A stretch of 64,000 bases of DNA from Xanthostigma xanthostigma. Its lineage: Eukaryota > Arthropoda > Insecta > Raphidioptera > Raphidiidae. The position numbers and the translations under genes were made by a program. Below the pieces are notes generated by a model. It was not told where the DNA came from and made no database searches. It saw only the letters and a program-made list of their open reading frames with translations. The stretch lies in NCBI GenBank assembly GCA_963575645.1, contig OY754475.1:6262001-6326000 (forward strand), given 5' to 3'. Below, one piece after another: positions 32,848 through 44,143 of this stretch (position 1 is the first letter of the stretch; every line of letters begins with the position of its first letter).

Positions 32848-32985
32848 GTGATAATATATAGCTCATGTGCACCCTGGAGGTCCGTTTTAAATACCGGTGA
32901 AAAAAATTTTGAAATCGGATGAGTAGTTTCGAAGATTACCACCTACATCCAAACTTACGAACTTACCTCTTTATCGACAATAATA

Positions 32986-33450
32986 ATCTACAGAAATTGT
33001 GTCACATATTTGAACAAAAATCTGACATAGGTATACACCGTTGTATGATTGCAGATAACATGTTGCATCTGCAACTGCAACAAAATATGCAGAAGTGGGG
33101 TTCTGTATACAAATGCCACTACACTTTTGTTCTAATAAAATAAATCAATGAAACGTTACAAACACAACAAAAAACGACGATAGGGTTTGTTCCCTTCGAT
33201 ATTCACCGACTTATCGTTGATAAATGTCGTGATTTTTTACGGGCATAATTTGACTATTCTTGAGATTTCGTCTTAAAAGAAATGGCCATGTACGTACACG
33301 AGAGAGAGAGAGAGAGATCTTTTCAAAAACAGTTTAAAAATAGTGTAGTGATTTTAAAACATAAAAATTTGTTATATTTTGTTATTTCGATATTCGAACC
33401 CATATTACAATAACTCCCCAATCTACTGGAAAGTTAATAATTTTTCTTCA
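32986..33450. other. Unassigned DNA with a (GA)n tract
   Basis: 33299-33318 is a GA microsatellite; nothing else recognised. Confidence 0.45.
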
Positions 33451-33747
33451 TATAATACGCGCCACGGATCTGAAAGGTCCGGAAGTTTAGTGCCGTTGAT
33501 ACTCCCACCACCTCCCAGCTACCTGCACGGAACGTGCGCTCGTCGGTGATTGGCCGTGATCGCTCGTTGCCTTTGTCACTTGTCGCTTTCCTGCTTTTAA
33601 GTACAGTCGAGTGCGCTATTGTCAAGTTGTTATTGCTATTTTAGTGTTGTTAAATTGCGAGTTTGTAGTTTTTTAACAGACTGTACAAGCGCAAGCCCGC
33701 ATTCGCGTCTAACTTCCGAGCCTTTTAGATTCGTGGCGCGTATTATA
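33451..33747. mobile_element. M2 MITE, copy 1
   Basis: Inverted ends TATAATACGCGCCACGGATC and the complement of TATAATACGCGCCACGAATC, continuing imperfectly through CTGAAAGG...CCGGAAGTTA. 297 bp, GC-rich interior with GTGATTGGCCGTGATCGC. Ends in TATA suggest TA-targeted insertion. Other copies at 51054 and 51706. Confidence 0.85.
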
Positions 33748-33750
33748 CCT

Positions 33751-33990
33751 TGGTGGGATTACACGCACTGATGCCGGAAGTACGTAGTGACTTTCGACCG
33801 GCTATCAAGTAAAATAGTTCATGTACACCGCTCCATGAGACTGCCGCCAGCGAACAGCTGTCATTCGTGTTTTAGCGTATAACTTCAAAGCTGCTTGCTT
33901 GAATTTTATCCTTGTTTTTATGTAATTAATTCACGTAATTAAATAGCGTACTTTCGACCGAGGTGTGAGGAAAAATAGTATACAACACAC
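33751..33990. mobile_element. M11 MITE, partial copy next to M2
   Basis: TTGGTGGGATTAC, CTTTCGACCG and GACCGAGGTGTGAGGAAAAATAG-type blocks correspond to the element at 41552-41906 in altered order and orientation. Ends are not well preserved. Confidence 0.5.
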
Positions 33991-34670
33991 GGGCGGAAGG
34001 TTTGAGAGCCTTGAACTGCAAGAATCTCAAACTTTCTGTCCTTGTGGTGTGATATAGTACTTTTTGTAGGAACAGACCTTTTACTGAAGCGCTTCAGTGC
34101 ATTGGCATAGTTTCAGTAAATTTCAGTACGTGTTGCATATTGAATATACATAATTTTGCACGATGCATCTACACTGGCTTGCATGACGGTTGCTTTTACG
34201 CTAAATAGATATATCCAAGAAGACTTGTTTGCATAATATTTTGTTTCGGGAAACGAACAGGTACGCTCAGATGCGCGAGTTTTTTTCTCTAAAGCAATGA
34301 ATTATTAATATTAATGCTCAAGCGCTATGCAAGATAGCGTAAATCTTATTTCTGTTAAAATTATACCCGGGAGCGCCGTAAAAGCATGCATAAATAGAGC
34401 GAAACGTACGCCTACGGAAAAATAATAAACAAAAAATAAATAACAATATGGAAAAAACCGACATTACATTTAAAAAATTATATATTTCGTTCTTACTTTC
34501 TTAGTACACAAGTTTTATTCGTTTATACCAGTGGCTCCCGAACTTATTTGGCCTGTCGCCCCCTTTTCAGAAAAAATATTACTGGAAATTATTTTTTTTT
34601 TAGTTTTAATAAAAATTGAACAGAAAGATACATACAAATATTCAGAGCACTGTAGTTGAAACAAAAATAA
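33991..34670. other. Unassigned DNA
   Basis: Nothing recognised. Confidence 0.4.
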
Positions 34671-34842
34671 AAAATATAGAATAGTTACTTCTTACCACAA
34701 TTTTATTTATTTCGGGAGCTATGCTCTTATCTTCAGCAAACACTAAAACACTTTAGTGTTTGCTGAAGATGAGAGCATAGCTCCCGAAATGTACATCTGC
34801 TAATAAAACTGTTGTGGTAAGAAGTAACTATTCTATTTTTTT
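34671..34842. mobile_element. Foldback, P4 family (Penelope-like)
   Basis: Arms 34671-34747 and 34751-34842 pair through ATAGTTACTTCTTACCACAA, TTTCGGGAGCTATGCTCT and CTTCAGCAAACACTAAA and their complements; the right arm has a short extra segment. Each arm holds a hammerhead-like block. Confidence 0.65.
34763..34793 (+). ncRNA. Hammerhead-like motif, P4 family
   Basis: CTGAAGA, stem II GAGC-ATA-GCTC, CC, GAAATGTA. It differs from the other families by ATGT in place of ACGT. An inverted partner is in the left arm. Confidence 0.35.
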
Positions 34843-36062
34843 ACTAAATAGATTGATTATTATTAGTACTAAATCTACAGCTTTAGTAACTGACGTTAAA
34901 GTAAAGACTGATATAAAAGATATAATTGCAAGATTACCTTGGCAAAAAAGCGTGGGTTATTTTTTTAGAAAAGGAGTAAGAAAAAAAAACTCTCTTAAAA
35001 ATGCTAGGAAATTAATATTTGTTGTGTTAGTTAATATTATCTTAACATTAAAAAAATTATGATGTTTTCTGATACTAATATAATAACGATATCTCTAGTT
35101 TCTCGGTTATTATAGAGTCTACTAAATTTATCTTGCCGTCGAATTAAATTGAAATAAAAAAGAATCGATATCTTCACCGATAACATTAGTTAAAATTTCA
35201 ACCGCTAGAGTGCCTTCGAATCTCTCGAAACATTTCGACATTAATCCAATAAATTAGATTTAACGCAATACAGATACAATTCCATCGTATACAGGTAAAT
35301 GTATCTAGGTATATGTGCGTAATTACTTTCCAACTGATTTAATCAACTCTTTGATTACAATTTCACAAATTAGATAACATCAGAAACCAACCACTGACAC
35401 GGTGTCGTGAGGATGGAGATATTAATAATACAATAAACAAGGCGACTTGTTGACTCCGCTAGGCAAGGCTACAATATACACTATACAGTGGTGTTTCGTG
35501 GTTTTGCCGCTGCAAAGATCGGGAGAAAGACTTAAACACTACGGTGCAGTCTCACTTATTATACTCTGAGTCTCATGCGCATGTCCGTGAATGGATGCAG
35601 CGTCAGTTTGCACATGGAACTTGTGAAAGGGGGAGGTGGCTCGCTCTATTCCACTTACTAATTGCCCCACTACAGACGCGACACTTGCGCACAACGGATC
35701 AAGTAAAAAGACAGAGATAGAAAACAGCCATTTGCTGTCTCACTTCATGGGCCACGCTTCCACTTACGGCCACTAGCAATACAGAAGTTATAAAATATAT
35801 GATTGGAACTTGCGCTGACAAACAAACAAAAATGATTGTCCAGATCGCTTACTTTACTAAGCCGCGGTTACCGTTTGTAATATAGGCCTGACTGTTGGTT
35901 ATGCAAATAATCGATTCTTTTAAAAATTCTCAGTTATTTTTACACGCTTTATATTAATAGTTTCACTTGTAAGTTTGTATGCATGTTTGTTTGTAACCTC
36001 GTTTGGACTACAGCAAGTGGTTTATTACTGTTAGTATGTTATGCCACTACTGTAAGAGCAAT
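34843..36062. other. Unassigned DNA; one lysine-rich open frame
   Basis: The frame 34814-35062 (82 codons) reads DIIARLPWQKSVGYFFRKGV in part and ends in a hydrophobic Lys-rich tail. It is not recognised and overlaps the P4 foldback at its 5' end, so it may be transposon-derived. The rest holds nothing identifiable. Confidence 0.35.
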
Positions 36063-36150
36063 CGTAGACCGAGCGGTCTAAGACGCTAGTCTTCGCTGAC
36101 GTCAACTCTCGGATTCACCGGTCGTGGGTTCTAATCCCGTCCACGCCGAA
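36063..36150 (+). pseudogene. tRNA-Leu-like sequence
   Basis: A-box-like GACCGAGCGGTCTAAGACGC, a long variable-arm region and B-box-like GGGTTCTAATCCC, ending CCACGCC. The 5' acceptor does not pair properly and the B box has a T for G, so it is a tRNA-derived relic, perhaps a SINE head. Confidence 0.5.
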
Positions 36151-36213
36151 ATAAAAAATTTGTTTTTTTCGGCAAATATTTGACAATAAATCGAACTAAA
36201 AAGTGGAAAATAA

Positions 36214-36496
36214 ATATAGTTTAAAAAAACTAAAAAACGCTTTATATCGAACTAAAAAGTAAAAAATATTTTTTTTAAAATAAGCTTAAAACAATAATGA
36301 ATAAAAAATACTAGTATTATTGTGAAAAAAGCGTGGGGCGTTCGATGTACGAAAATGTGGAACAAAGCGCCCCACGCTTTATTCACAATAATGCTAGTAT
36401 TTTTTATTCATTATTGTTTTAAGCTTATTTAAAAAAAAATATTTTTTACTTTTTAGTTCGATATAATGCGTGTTTTTTAGTTTTTTTTTTAAACTA
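36214..36496. repeat. Near-perfect hairpin, ~127-bp arms
   Basis: Arms 36214-36340 and 36368-36496 enclose about 27 nt. Inner ends are GCGTGGGGCG and CGCCCCACGC; outer parts are AT-rich (TATCGAACTAAAAAGT). It follows the tRNA-Leu-like relic. It could be a foldback element or a long-hairpin RNA source. Confidence 0.8.
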
Positions 36497-37330
36497 AATT
36501 TATAACAACATTTCTTTCAATGGCTTTGTATACGACACTGGCCGCACGTGCTTAATATCACGTGATGCTCCGCCTAGCGGGAACTCTAGCTCCGCCTAAC
36601 ACTAGAGTACAGATTCAAGGTCAACCGAGAAAGGGTTCATTTATAACCGACTATTGTCCGTGTGATTCTACTGTACACTAATTAACATTACTGATTCTAT
36701 ACAGTCTCAAGTCTATTCATGCTTTCGACATTGAAAGCGGTACATTATCCTAGTCATGTCTTTGAAAAGCCTGTATCCCCCTTTCAATCAAACGATTAAC
36801 TGCTTGACCCGTCGCCAACGTCTCATTCAAAAGAGTTCAGTTTTATAATTTTAGATGAAAAAAAAAAATGTGGGCCGTCGTGGCACGCCTGGCAGATGTG
36901 ACACAAAAAGCGAAAGTCTAGTAACTAGATTTCGCCCTATCAACTAAAGAAATTCTACTAGATTAGATTAGATTTAGTGATAATACACTTGATATCTCAC
37001 AAACACTGCGACCTAAAAGATCTTTTTTATTATTCATGCGGGAAAAGTGGTATTTTTACGCAATCTGTTACGGTTGAAAAGTAGGTAGCTATTGCACATA
37101 CCGCTAAACTAGCGGTATGTGCTTTATTATCGCTTTGTGCGTCAGAGCTGACTTTCGTTCATATAAGAAGTTATATCTAAGTTAATTTCACACGAAATCC
37201 ATTCAAATTGAAGCTTTTTGAAAAGAGGAGATTCTAATCTATAAAATAGAACCATTTTTAAATCAATTTGAGTTCATAAATACTATTAAAATTGTAATTG
37301 AAAATCACAAACAGCAGTTGTCGGTTGGTC
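36497..37330. other. Unassigned DNA
   Basis: Includes a small inverted pair ACCGCTAAACTAGCGGT near 37100; nothing else recognised. Confidence 0.4.
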
Positions 37331-37362
37331 TGTACGTATGTACGTACGTATGTACGTACGTC
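37331..37362. repeat. GTAC/GTAT microsatellite
   Basis: Alternating GTACGTATGTACGTACGTAT units over about 32 bp, largely self-complementary. Confidence 0.85.
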
Positions 37363-37620
37363 ACGACTCTACAGATCGCAATTTTGGTCGGATTGCCTTG
37401 GGTTATATTTTATTCACTTTGTTTACTATCAGACCAGAACCCTATTTAAATTCACTAAAATGTGTTCAGTAGTTTAATTTTTATAAACAGTTTTATTTTT
37501 TATTATTTTTGACAGCTAGGTAATAGTTTAAAACAATATAATAATTGCTGGTAAATATAGTGTAATCCATAAAACAAGTGCTACACTTGTATACCGTGAT
37601 AACACCACTAGGCGTATTAG

Positions 37621-37691
37621 GCAGCCGTGGCGCAATGGTTATGCCGTTGGATCCCCAAGGGCAAGGTCCTGGGTTCGAATCCTTACGATAT
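37621..37691 (+). pseudogene. tRNA-like sequence followed by T-rich DNA
   Basis: A box GTGGCGCAATGG and B box GGTTCGAATCC with standard spacing; the anticodon region does not form a clean stem. T-runs downstream could act as a Pol III terminator. Likely a tRNA-derived SINE relic. Confidence 0.5.
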
Positions 37692-38087
37692 CATTGATTT
37701 TTTCTTTTTTTTTTCTTTTTATTTTGTTTTATTTTATTCCACTTGATATTAATTATATATTATATTATGTATAGTTCTTAATTTTTTTTATTTTTGCAAA
37801 CTTAAAAAAAAATATTTTTTCAATTTTTAATTATTTATTTCTTTAAATTTTTAAATCTTGTTAAATTTATTAAAAATATTTTTTAATTGTTATTTTTTTA
37901 TCATACAGTGGAAAACTTGCGGGATGTGCACTTTTGGTTTCGCCAACTATTTTCATTTGCGTGCGGAAACTTTATTTGTCGCACTGAAATTATTGTTTGC
38001 CGCACGCAAATTCAGAGAAAAAAACAAAATAATAACGGTGTTAATGTCAACGAAACAAACTGTCATTTGAAGCAGATTTGAGGTTAA
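37692..38087. other. AT-rich DNA
   Basis: Low-complexity A/T sequence; open frames are not convincing. Confidence 0.4.
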
Positions 38088-38200
38088 AATTTTCGATTAT
38101 GGACTTTTATTTTTGATAATTTTAACAATTTTAACTGAATTTTCAACTTTTTAATGATTTAATTTTAATTTTTATTACTTCTAATTTCTTTTTTTAATTC
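38088..38200 (-). mobile_element. Fragment of the M7 element
   Basis: Complement of the internal M7 block at about 49820-49930 (GATTTAATTTTAATTTTTAT, CAACTTTTTAATG, GACTTTTATTTTTG). Confidence 0.65.
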
Positions 38201-38331
38201 GTAATAAAATTATGTAATTCGTAATAAAATTTTAATTTAATTTAATTCGTAATAAAAAATAGTATGTGCAACTCGTGCGGCATTGTCGCACTAGTTGCAC
38301 AATATACTATTGTGCATCCCCTATAATAGTA

Positions 38332-38590
38332 TTATTCCCAGTCTGATAGAATGCTTTTTATGAACCTTATTACCTTACTGGGAGCTGCTCTCCATATGTC
38401 CTCAGGCTTTGGAAAAGTTAAGATATAGCAGCCTTTTGGAGAGCACTGCTTCACATTCACATAAGATGTGTTCAGCAGTTTCTTTTGCTTCTTTACAGAA
38501 GCGCCACTTATTATCTTGGGCTTTACCCATTTTTGAGAGATGTTATCTCAGAGGACAGTGGCCTGTAAGGAGTCCCTACTTTGCTGAGCA
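38332..38590 (-). pseudogene. Dead non-LTR retrotransposon C-terminus
   Basis: Minus strand: GLLTGHCPLR, stop, HLSKMGKAQDNKWRFC, then KEAKETAEHILCEC and, after a frameshift, EDIWRAAPSKVIRFIKSILS to a stop at 38332-38334. It is homologous in layout to the tail of the fragment at 6295-6910. The first Cys of the CX2C finger is replaced by Trp. The typical GGGATGCACAATAG follows as 3' UTR. Confidence 0.8.
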
Positions 38591-39084
38591 TAACTACTTA
38601 ACTAAATATCATCAAGTAACTAAATTACACCCTGTATTTAAATTTTGCCCTGTTATCTACTAAATTTAGCCGTGTCAACTAATGAAATTCTAGTAACTAA
38701 ATATTGCCCTGTAACTAACTTTTGCCCTGTCATCTAGTTGTCGCCTGTAACAAAAGCTAAGTTATACCTAATCCAACGCATTCACAAAGCAAGCGCCACG
38801 CGCTGTCATCTAACGAAATACTGGCAACTAAATTTATTGTAGATTATAGACGCTCGACATAACATTCACGAGTCGTGATAGGATTCGAAACCAAGGCAGT
38901 CTAAGGAGCACGCTAGCCAATCTCCGATTTATTTGTTTCGTGATTGGATCCAACTCTGTAGTCTTCTTCGTCACCAATGAATAAGCGCAGCTAGTACACA
39001 CTTTATTATCAAACTTCCCTCTTTGATCCACGCACTAAAGAGAAACAGAACATGAATAGTTTGTCGCATCTTCCGTCGCCAGCT
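38591..39084. other. Unassigned DNA with short TTTGCCCTGTNA repeats
   Basis: Between 38630 and 38750 the motif TTTGCCCTGT(T/C)A recurs several times with CTAAAT spacers, a loose minisatellite. Confidence 0.45.
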
Positions 39085-39092
39085 ATACGTAT

Positions 39093-39586
39093 TAGTGATG
39101 TGCCGGATATCCGTATCCGTATCCGCGGATATCCGAGGGAGAAGAAAGATCCGTATCCGTTAGTTTTTGGCGGATCTTTTACCTTATTAATTTTCAATTC
39201 ATAAATGAAATTTTATATATATAGCTGATTAGGTAATAATGAAAAACTGTTAAATTCCATTCAGATTATTTTTTATTTTTTTAAATCGTATTTGGCACCT
39301 TTATATTGCAAACATTTATCGTAGTGAGTACCTACCATACTAATAGTACATAACTCAAAGGTACTAAATCGCAGCTATCTTTATAATGAGATATTGCACA
39401 TCGATCTTTGGAAAGAGACAATCTGTTATGAGAGTTAACTCTTAAAGAGGTCAATAACTTTTTCCCATAACAGATAGTCTCTTTCCAAAGATCGATGTGC
39501 AATATTTACCGCCGCGTACTCTAAGAAAGTTAAGATCCGTATCCGTATCCGCGGATATACATTTTTAACGATCCGGCACATCACTA
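39093..39586. mobile_element. Non-autonomous hAT element with perfect 8-bp target duplication
   Basis: ATACGTAT flanks both sides (39085-39092 and 39587-39594). Termini TAGTGATGTGCCGGAT and its exact complement. Subterminal CCGTATCCGTATCCGCGGAT repeats occur near both ends, typical of transposase binding sites. 494 bp; contains a nested hairpin at 39391-39505. No transposase. Confidence 0.9.
39391..39505. repeat. Hairpin nested in the hAT element (40-bp arms)
   Basis: Arms 39391-39430 and 39466-39505 pair along ATATTGCACATCGATCTTTG and GAAAGAGACAATCTGTTATG, with one offset, and a 35-nt loop. Confidence 0.8.
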
Positions 39587-39594
39587 ATACGTAT

Positions 39595-40015
39595 CGCAAC
39601 CGCTCAGCTTTTGCGAAGCCATGTTTGGTTAAGCTTACTATTAATGGCCATTCAAGATTTCAACACTGTGAAACTAAGTTCAAAGGACAGCGTCTTTAAC
39701 AATACTATGGCATGTTTTGGCTTTAATCATCGAAAAGGAAACTATTATGGCTTATCGGTTTACACATTCGAATCTTTGGACACCCTCTCTCAGATTGGGT
39801 TACGATTATAATCGGTCTTCCCAGAACTTAGTTCAATCGCAGACAGCTGCGGATCGATATTAATTACTGTCTTTATTATCGAAATATTATAATAACTGCA
39901 AACTAAACTATACTGATTGCTATTGTCGTGATTTAATTACTGTGGCCGCAATGAATAGACGCCATAGCAAATTATTCACTGGATGCCGTCTGCATTCCGC
40001 AATTTTCCATGCACT
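39595..40015. other. Unassigned DNA
   Basis: A 66-codon open frame at 39611-39811 has no recognised domain. Confidence 0.4.
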
Positions 40016-40367
40016 TACTGTTCCCGCCCGGTTTCACCCGAGTGCAAAAAAGCGAATGGGGGGGAGGTACATGAGTACCTACACACATTCATCTTAGTTT
40101 ACCTAGATGAATGTTGTGCCCAAATTTCATGATGATTGGAGTTACCGTTCAAAAGTTTTTGTCGGACAGATAAATTTTGAATTATATTTTTCATTGATGC
40201 TCCGCTCCTATTGGTCGTAGCGGGATATTATATAGTCTATAGCCTTCCGCGATAAATGAACTGTCCAACAAACAAATTTTTTTCAATTCGAACCAGTAGT
40301 TTTTGAGATTAGCGCGTTCAATCAAACAAACAAACAAACTCTTTATCTATATATATATTAGTATAGA
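40016..40367 (-). mobile_element. Helitron HelA, short form, eroded 3' end
   Basis: 5' end GA before T at 40367. The 3' CTAGCGG is mutated to CTGTT, but CACCCGAGTG and the ACATTCATCT hairpin remain. 352 bp, no tRNA-like centre. Confidence 0.75.
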
Positions 40368-40996
40368 TTGTGTCAAATGAGCATTTTTCAAGTAGGTAAC
40401 TGTAATAATAATTAAATGAAACCTTTAATTATTCGAAATTTTTATACATTAAGGAGATATAGTGTTTATGTCTTCCAGGAAGACTACTAGCGCCACTTGC
40501 GGTCAATAGAGCGGGATTGAACTGCCTTGTTATTGTTGTTTTTTACCGCGAATTTTCTTTAACAAACGATATGGCAGGAAGCGCTACGCAAACGACATCT
40601 GACGGCCACATGAAATCATACTCTGTAACCGTTGCATGATTTATCGCTCATTTAGTGTACTTTTTAAGTCATCTGCGCGGATGTTATTATTTCTTACGCT
40701 ATTTCTGGTAATCTGGGGAGAATTTTCCATACTATTGTTGTCTTGTTATTGTTGTTGTTGATATCGGTTTTACATGTAGCCTCTTTCCACAACCACCTGT
40801 GGAATATCCGATGAAGAATGTTAATATTATATCTGAATATAAAGTTAAATATATTTTGAAAAGGAAGTTGACAAACTTGTTTGTATATTTAAATTTATTT
40901 AAAACTTTTTTTGAAATATAAGTGTCGTCAAAATATATATGTCATAGAATAATCTTCTTTTCTCTTTAACTAATATATATGTCACACCCGTTCAAT
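40368..40996. other. Unassigned DNA
   Basis: Nothing recognised apart from GTTGTT repeats near 40737. Confidence 0.4.
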
Positions 40997-41510
40997 AATA
41001 AGTAGGTCATATGCATACAACTCCAAATTGGTTAAAATTTTTATTTCGAAATATATTTTAGTTCTTGATCATAACGTAATGGTTATTTTATTAATCTAAT
41101 CACTGAAAAAAATACAAATAATAAAAAAGAAATGTAGAAAATAAGCGCTATTTTCGAATTTTCAAAACGCATCGTGACGTCAGAGTATATATATCAACAA
41201 CAGTTTTCATGACGACTGTGTCGACTCACAGTAAGATTATGTCAGTATTTAGAGAAAACAACAAATAAACTTCATTAAAACATTGACAATTTAACATCAA
41301 GGTTGGCATGCATCGTATATCATGACGTCACATAAGCCCGCGAACATGGCCGATTGTTTAAACTGTCTATTTTTGAATGTGGAATTTAATATTTTTTTTC
41401 TTATGATAATATTACATTTTTAAATGATTTTCAATTTTGTTTCCTTATAATGGATCACTCAATAATCTATTAAAAATATAAAAAAAAAATCATGCATATG
41501 ACCTATTAGG
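40997..41510. mobile_element. MITE-like element with GTCATATGCAT termini
   Basis: AATAAGTAGGTCATATGCAT at the left pairs with ATGCATATGACCTATTAGG at the right. The interior includes CGTGACGTCAGAG and CATGACGTCACAT (CRE cores) at about 41175 and 41320. Confidence 0.5.
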
Positions 41511-41551
41511 ATTTTTTTTTTCTATTTTCCGTTAGTTCAAGCTAGTGTGGT

Positions 41552-41906
41552 GTATACTATTTTTCTTCATACCTCGGTCGTAGGCATGCTTATTAAATAC
41601 ATTAATTAATTAATTGCGTATTAATTACATAAAAAACAGATAAATTCCAAGCAAGCTTTGAGTTTAAACGTGAAAACACAAATGACTGCTGTTCGAGATT
41701 ATTAACTAAAATGTAAAAGGGTTGCTATGGAAACGACATCTAAACAACAGTTGATTGGGTTGTTTTTGCTTTACGACCGCCCGAACGTACGAACTTCCTG
41801 TATTGTAACGCGTAATCCCACCGAGGAGTAAATGTTAGACTTTCTGCTTTACAATAATGGTGTCGAAACTATGCACTTTCGATCGAGGTATGAAGAAAAA
41901 TAGCAT
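41552..41906. mobile_element. M11 MITE
   Basis: Inverted ends TATACTATTTTTCTTCATAC and its near-complement, extending to CTCGGTCG/CGATCGAG. 355 bp, no coding; relative at 33751-33990. Confidence 0.65.
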
Positions 41907-42379
41907 AATTGTTTCATATCATTTTTCTTTTATTGTAGTAGACATTTCTCGTAACATATATGAATTGTGCCTATGATAGGTAATACTTTTTTTTTCCACA
42001 AACAGTGCCAACTTTCAGCTAATGGAGCGACTGTGTTAAAACGGGTTCTAATCTTCCGTCTTGAATTACTTGACATTAATGTAAACAAACCTCCATTTCC
42101 ATTTCAGCCTATATCTTTCACTCTTTTGTTTTCTTTATGGTTTCTTTGTTTTTCAACTGAATTTCAGCTAAGAATCGGCCTTAAAGTTTCCGAGCAAACA
42201 TGCAAATAGTGCAGAAATTTTCACCACTCATTTTTTGGAATTTTTTATTTTTTTGTCAATATTTTTTCCACTACCCCATGTAAAATAGCTGCTATCCATG
42301 TAAAGTGATACATTGCGCACTAGTGCTGTAATAAAATAAGTACGCAATGCAATCAATTCAACAATAATTTTCCCAAACA
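41907..42379. other. Unassigned DNA
   Basis: An 80-codon open frame at 41967-42209 has a hydrophobic stretch but no recognisable family. Confidence 0.4.
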
Positions 42380-42690
42380 ACCTATCGGGTAGATACCGTT
42401 AGAAATACAAAATATGTTTTTTGGGCCCAAAAATATTGAAAAAATTCTCAGAATCGTTTAGTGTAGATTAAAATGTGCTGCTAAAATTTATACAACATCG
42501 GCTCGACAGGACCGGACTTTTTAGAAAACATTAGTTTGTGGATATATGAATTTTCTCGCGTGTTTAATTTGATGCAGATGTTGTATTGAGAAAAAAAGGT
42601 ATTATTTTAGGGGTGTATCAAGTAATAAAGCCACACTGCCTGTAATAGCAAATACACTAAATTGTCGGCAGGGTTTGGCACTACGATATT
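42380..42690. repeat. Diverged dispersed repeat, copy 2
   Basis: Partner of 3300-3710; shares TTCTCAGAATCGTTT, CGACAGGACCGG and ATTGTCGGCAGGGTTTGGCA. Confidence 0.6.
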
Positions 42691-43177
42691 TTTTTTATTT
42701 CATCTTGTGTCTGAAACTTTATATTAATACGCCACTGATAACACTTAACGCCTTTATATTGAGTTCAACTCAAAACTTTGTATATGTATAGAGAGTTTAA
42801 GTTTAATATAATAAACTGAAAAACCTTTTTGTGTCGCTCAAATTGTGCGTTTTCGTCGTGAAATGTGAACTCGCAAAGGCAACACAACACGGAAGACAAG
42901 TAAATAAGTATATATAAAACATATTAAACAACAGTTCAAATAAAAGACTTGAAAGCAAACTAACGCTTCGCGTATGCAAAAAGTTTTAATCATTTCGTGT
43001 TCATTATTTACGTCTACGTGTCACGGAAAATAAATTCAACTGCGAAATCGTCTTAACGTTTAATTTCAACTTAATATTTTGTATACATTTGGCGACAAAT
43101 AAATGGAATAAAATGATTCTATCTCGACCGTGAAGATATTTTACTTCGTGTGCAGACTGTTAAAAACACGCCTAAAG
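42691..43177. other. Unassigned DNA
   Basis: Nothing recognised. Confidence 0.4.
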
Positions 43178-43590
43178 CTCGCTGCACACGAGGCTGGTTT
43201 TGCCGCTAAATTGATTGCTAGGTTTCAAGCGTGCTATTTCGTGATGGTTTCTATGCGTTCGCTTCACACGATGCTGGCTTTGTAGATGGGTTTAGTGCGC
43301 TCGCAGTGACAGTTCGAATGTTAACAAAAGTGAACGTTTATTGTCTCCGAACGGAACTGTGAAACACACAATATGACGTCATGTTTGTTTTTGGGCGTTC
43401 GTCCATGTGACGAGATAGTGTTTCCCAATTGGTTCTTGCTCGAAACAATTACGTAAATAAGCCCCGGTTTTAATTTTGAAATCCATCTTGTGATTACGGA
43501 CGCTAGCCAGCAGTGGCGCCATTTCCCTCTTCGTACTCAGCGCGCCAGACAGCACAAGTTCCAGCAGTTAATTCTGCGGCAAAACCGGCC
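43178..43590 (+). mobile_element. M1 MITE, most complete copy
   Basis: Left GGCTGGTTTTGCCGC (43192-43206) and right GCGGCAAAACCGGCC (43576-43590) are inverted, with TTAA directly after the right end. The interior has TATGACGTCATG and GGCTTTGTAGATGGGTTT. Superfamily uncertain; a TTAA-targeting type is possible, but the left flank does not show a clean TTAA. Confidence 0.75.
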
Positions 43591-43594
43591 TTAA

Positions 43595-44143
43595 AATAGC
43601 CTCATTACAACCTAGAAACATAAAATATTATATGTTTCGAGGCTCCGTTAGAAAATTTTAAGACAGATGACAGGATTTTTAAATATGATGTTTTTGATGC
43701 GTAGTGTACAGGTACACAGGTACTTAACGTCGGTATTTCATTCGTTCTTATTGGTAACTGACGACAGTCAACAAAAATTTCTCATTTGGAATAAAAAAAA
43801 TGTTTACTTTTTGTCTTTGAAGTGCTAAATTTGTTTTGATATTATGTAAATAAAAGGAACACGGGCATATTTAGATAATTAAGAATTTTCCACTCTTCTG
43901 CATTTTCGACTTTCTACGACTATACCGTTTAGAAGTTACTTGCCTAGTGACAGGGTCTATACAAGGCCGTAGCCAGGAATTCACTTCGGGGGGAGTCGAG
44001 CTCTGGACCAGAGATAATAAGTAACAACTTTATTTTAAAATGAGCGCATTTATGTATATTAAAATACATAAATACAAAAATTAAAAGGCTGCCGACTTAG
44101 ATTTCGACGAACGAGTTTAATGATTCAATTATTTTATTAACAA
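43595..44143. other. Unassigned DNA
   Basis: GGCCGTAGCCAGGA near 43971 resembles the end of a common insect MITE, but no partner end was found. Confidence 0.4.

Larger units (their letters stand above)
32335..32985 (-). mobile_element. Helitron-like HelC copy 2, split by a P3 insert
   Basis: Minus-strand end CCGCTGA before T at 32335 (fits CTRR). The body is shared with HelC copy 1. Interrupted by the 395-bp P3 element flanked by GTGATAATATATA. The 5' end is degraded near 32985. Confidence 0.55.

Noticed and set aside
34814..35062. 82-codon lysine-rich frame as a host gene
   Set aside because: It starts inside a foldback repeat, matches no family I recognise and has no splice context; left unassigned.
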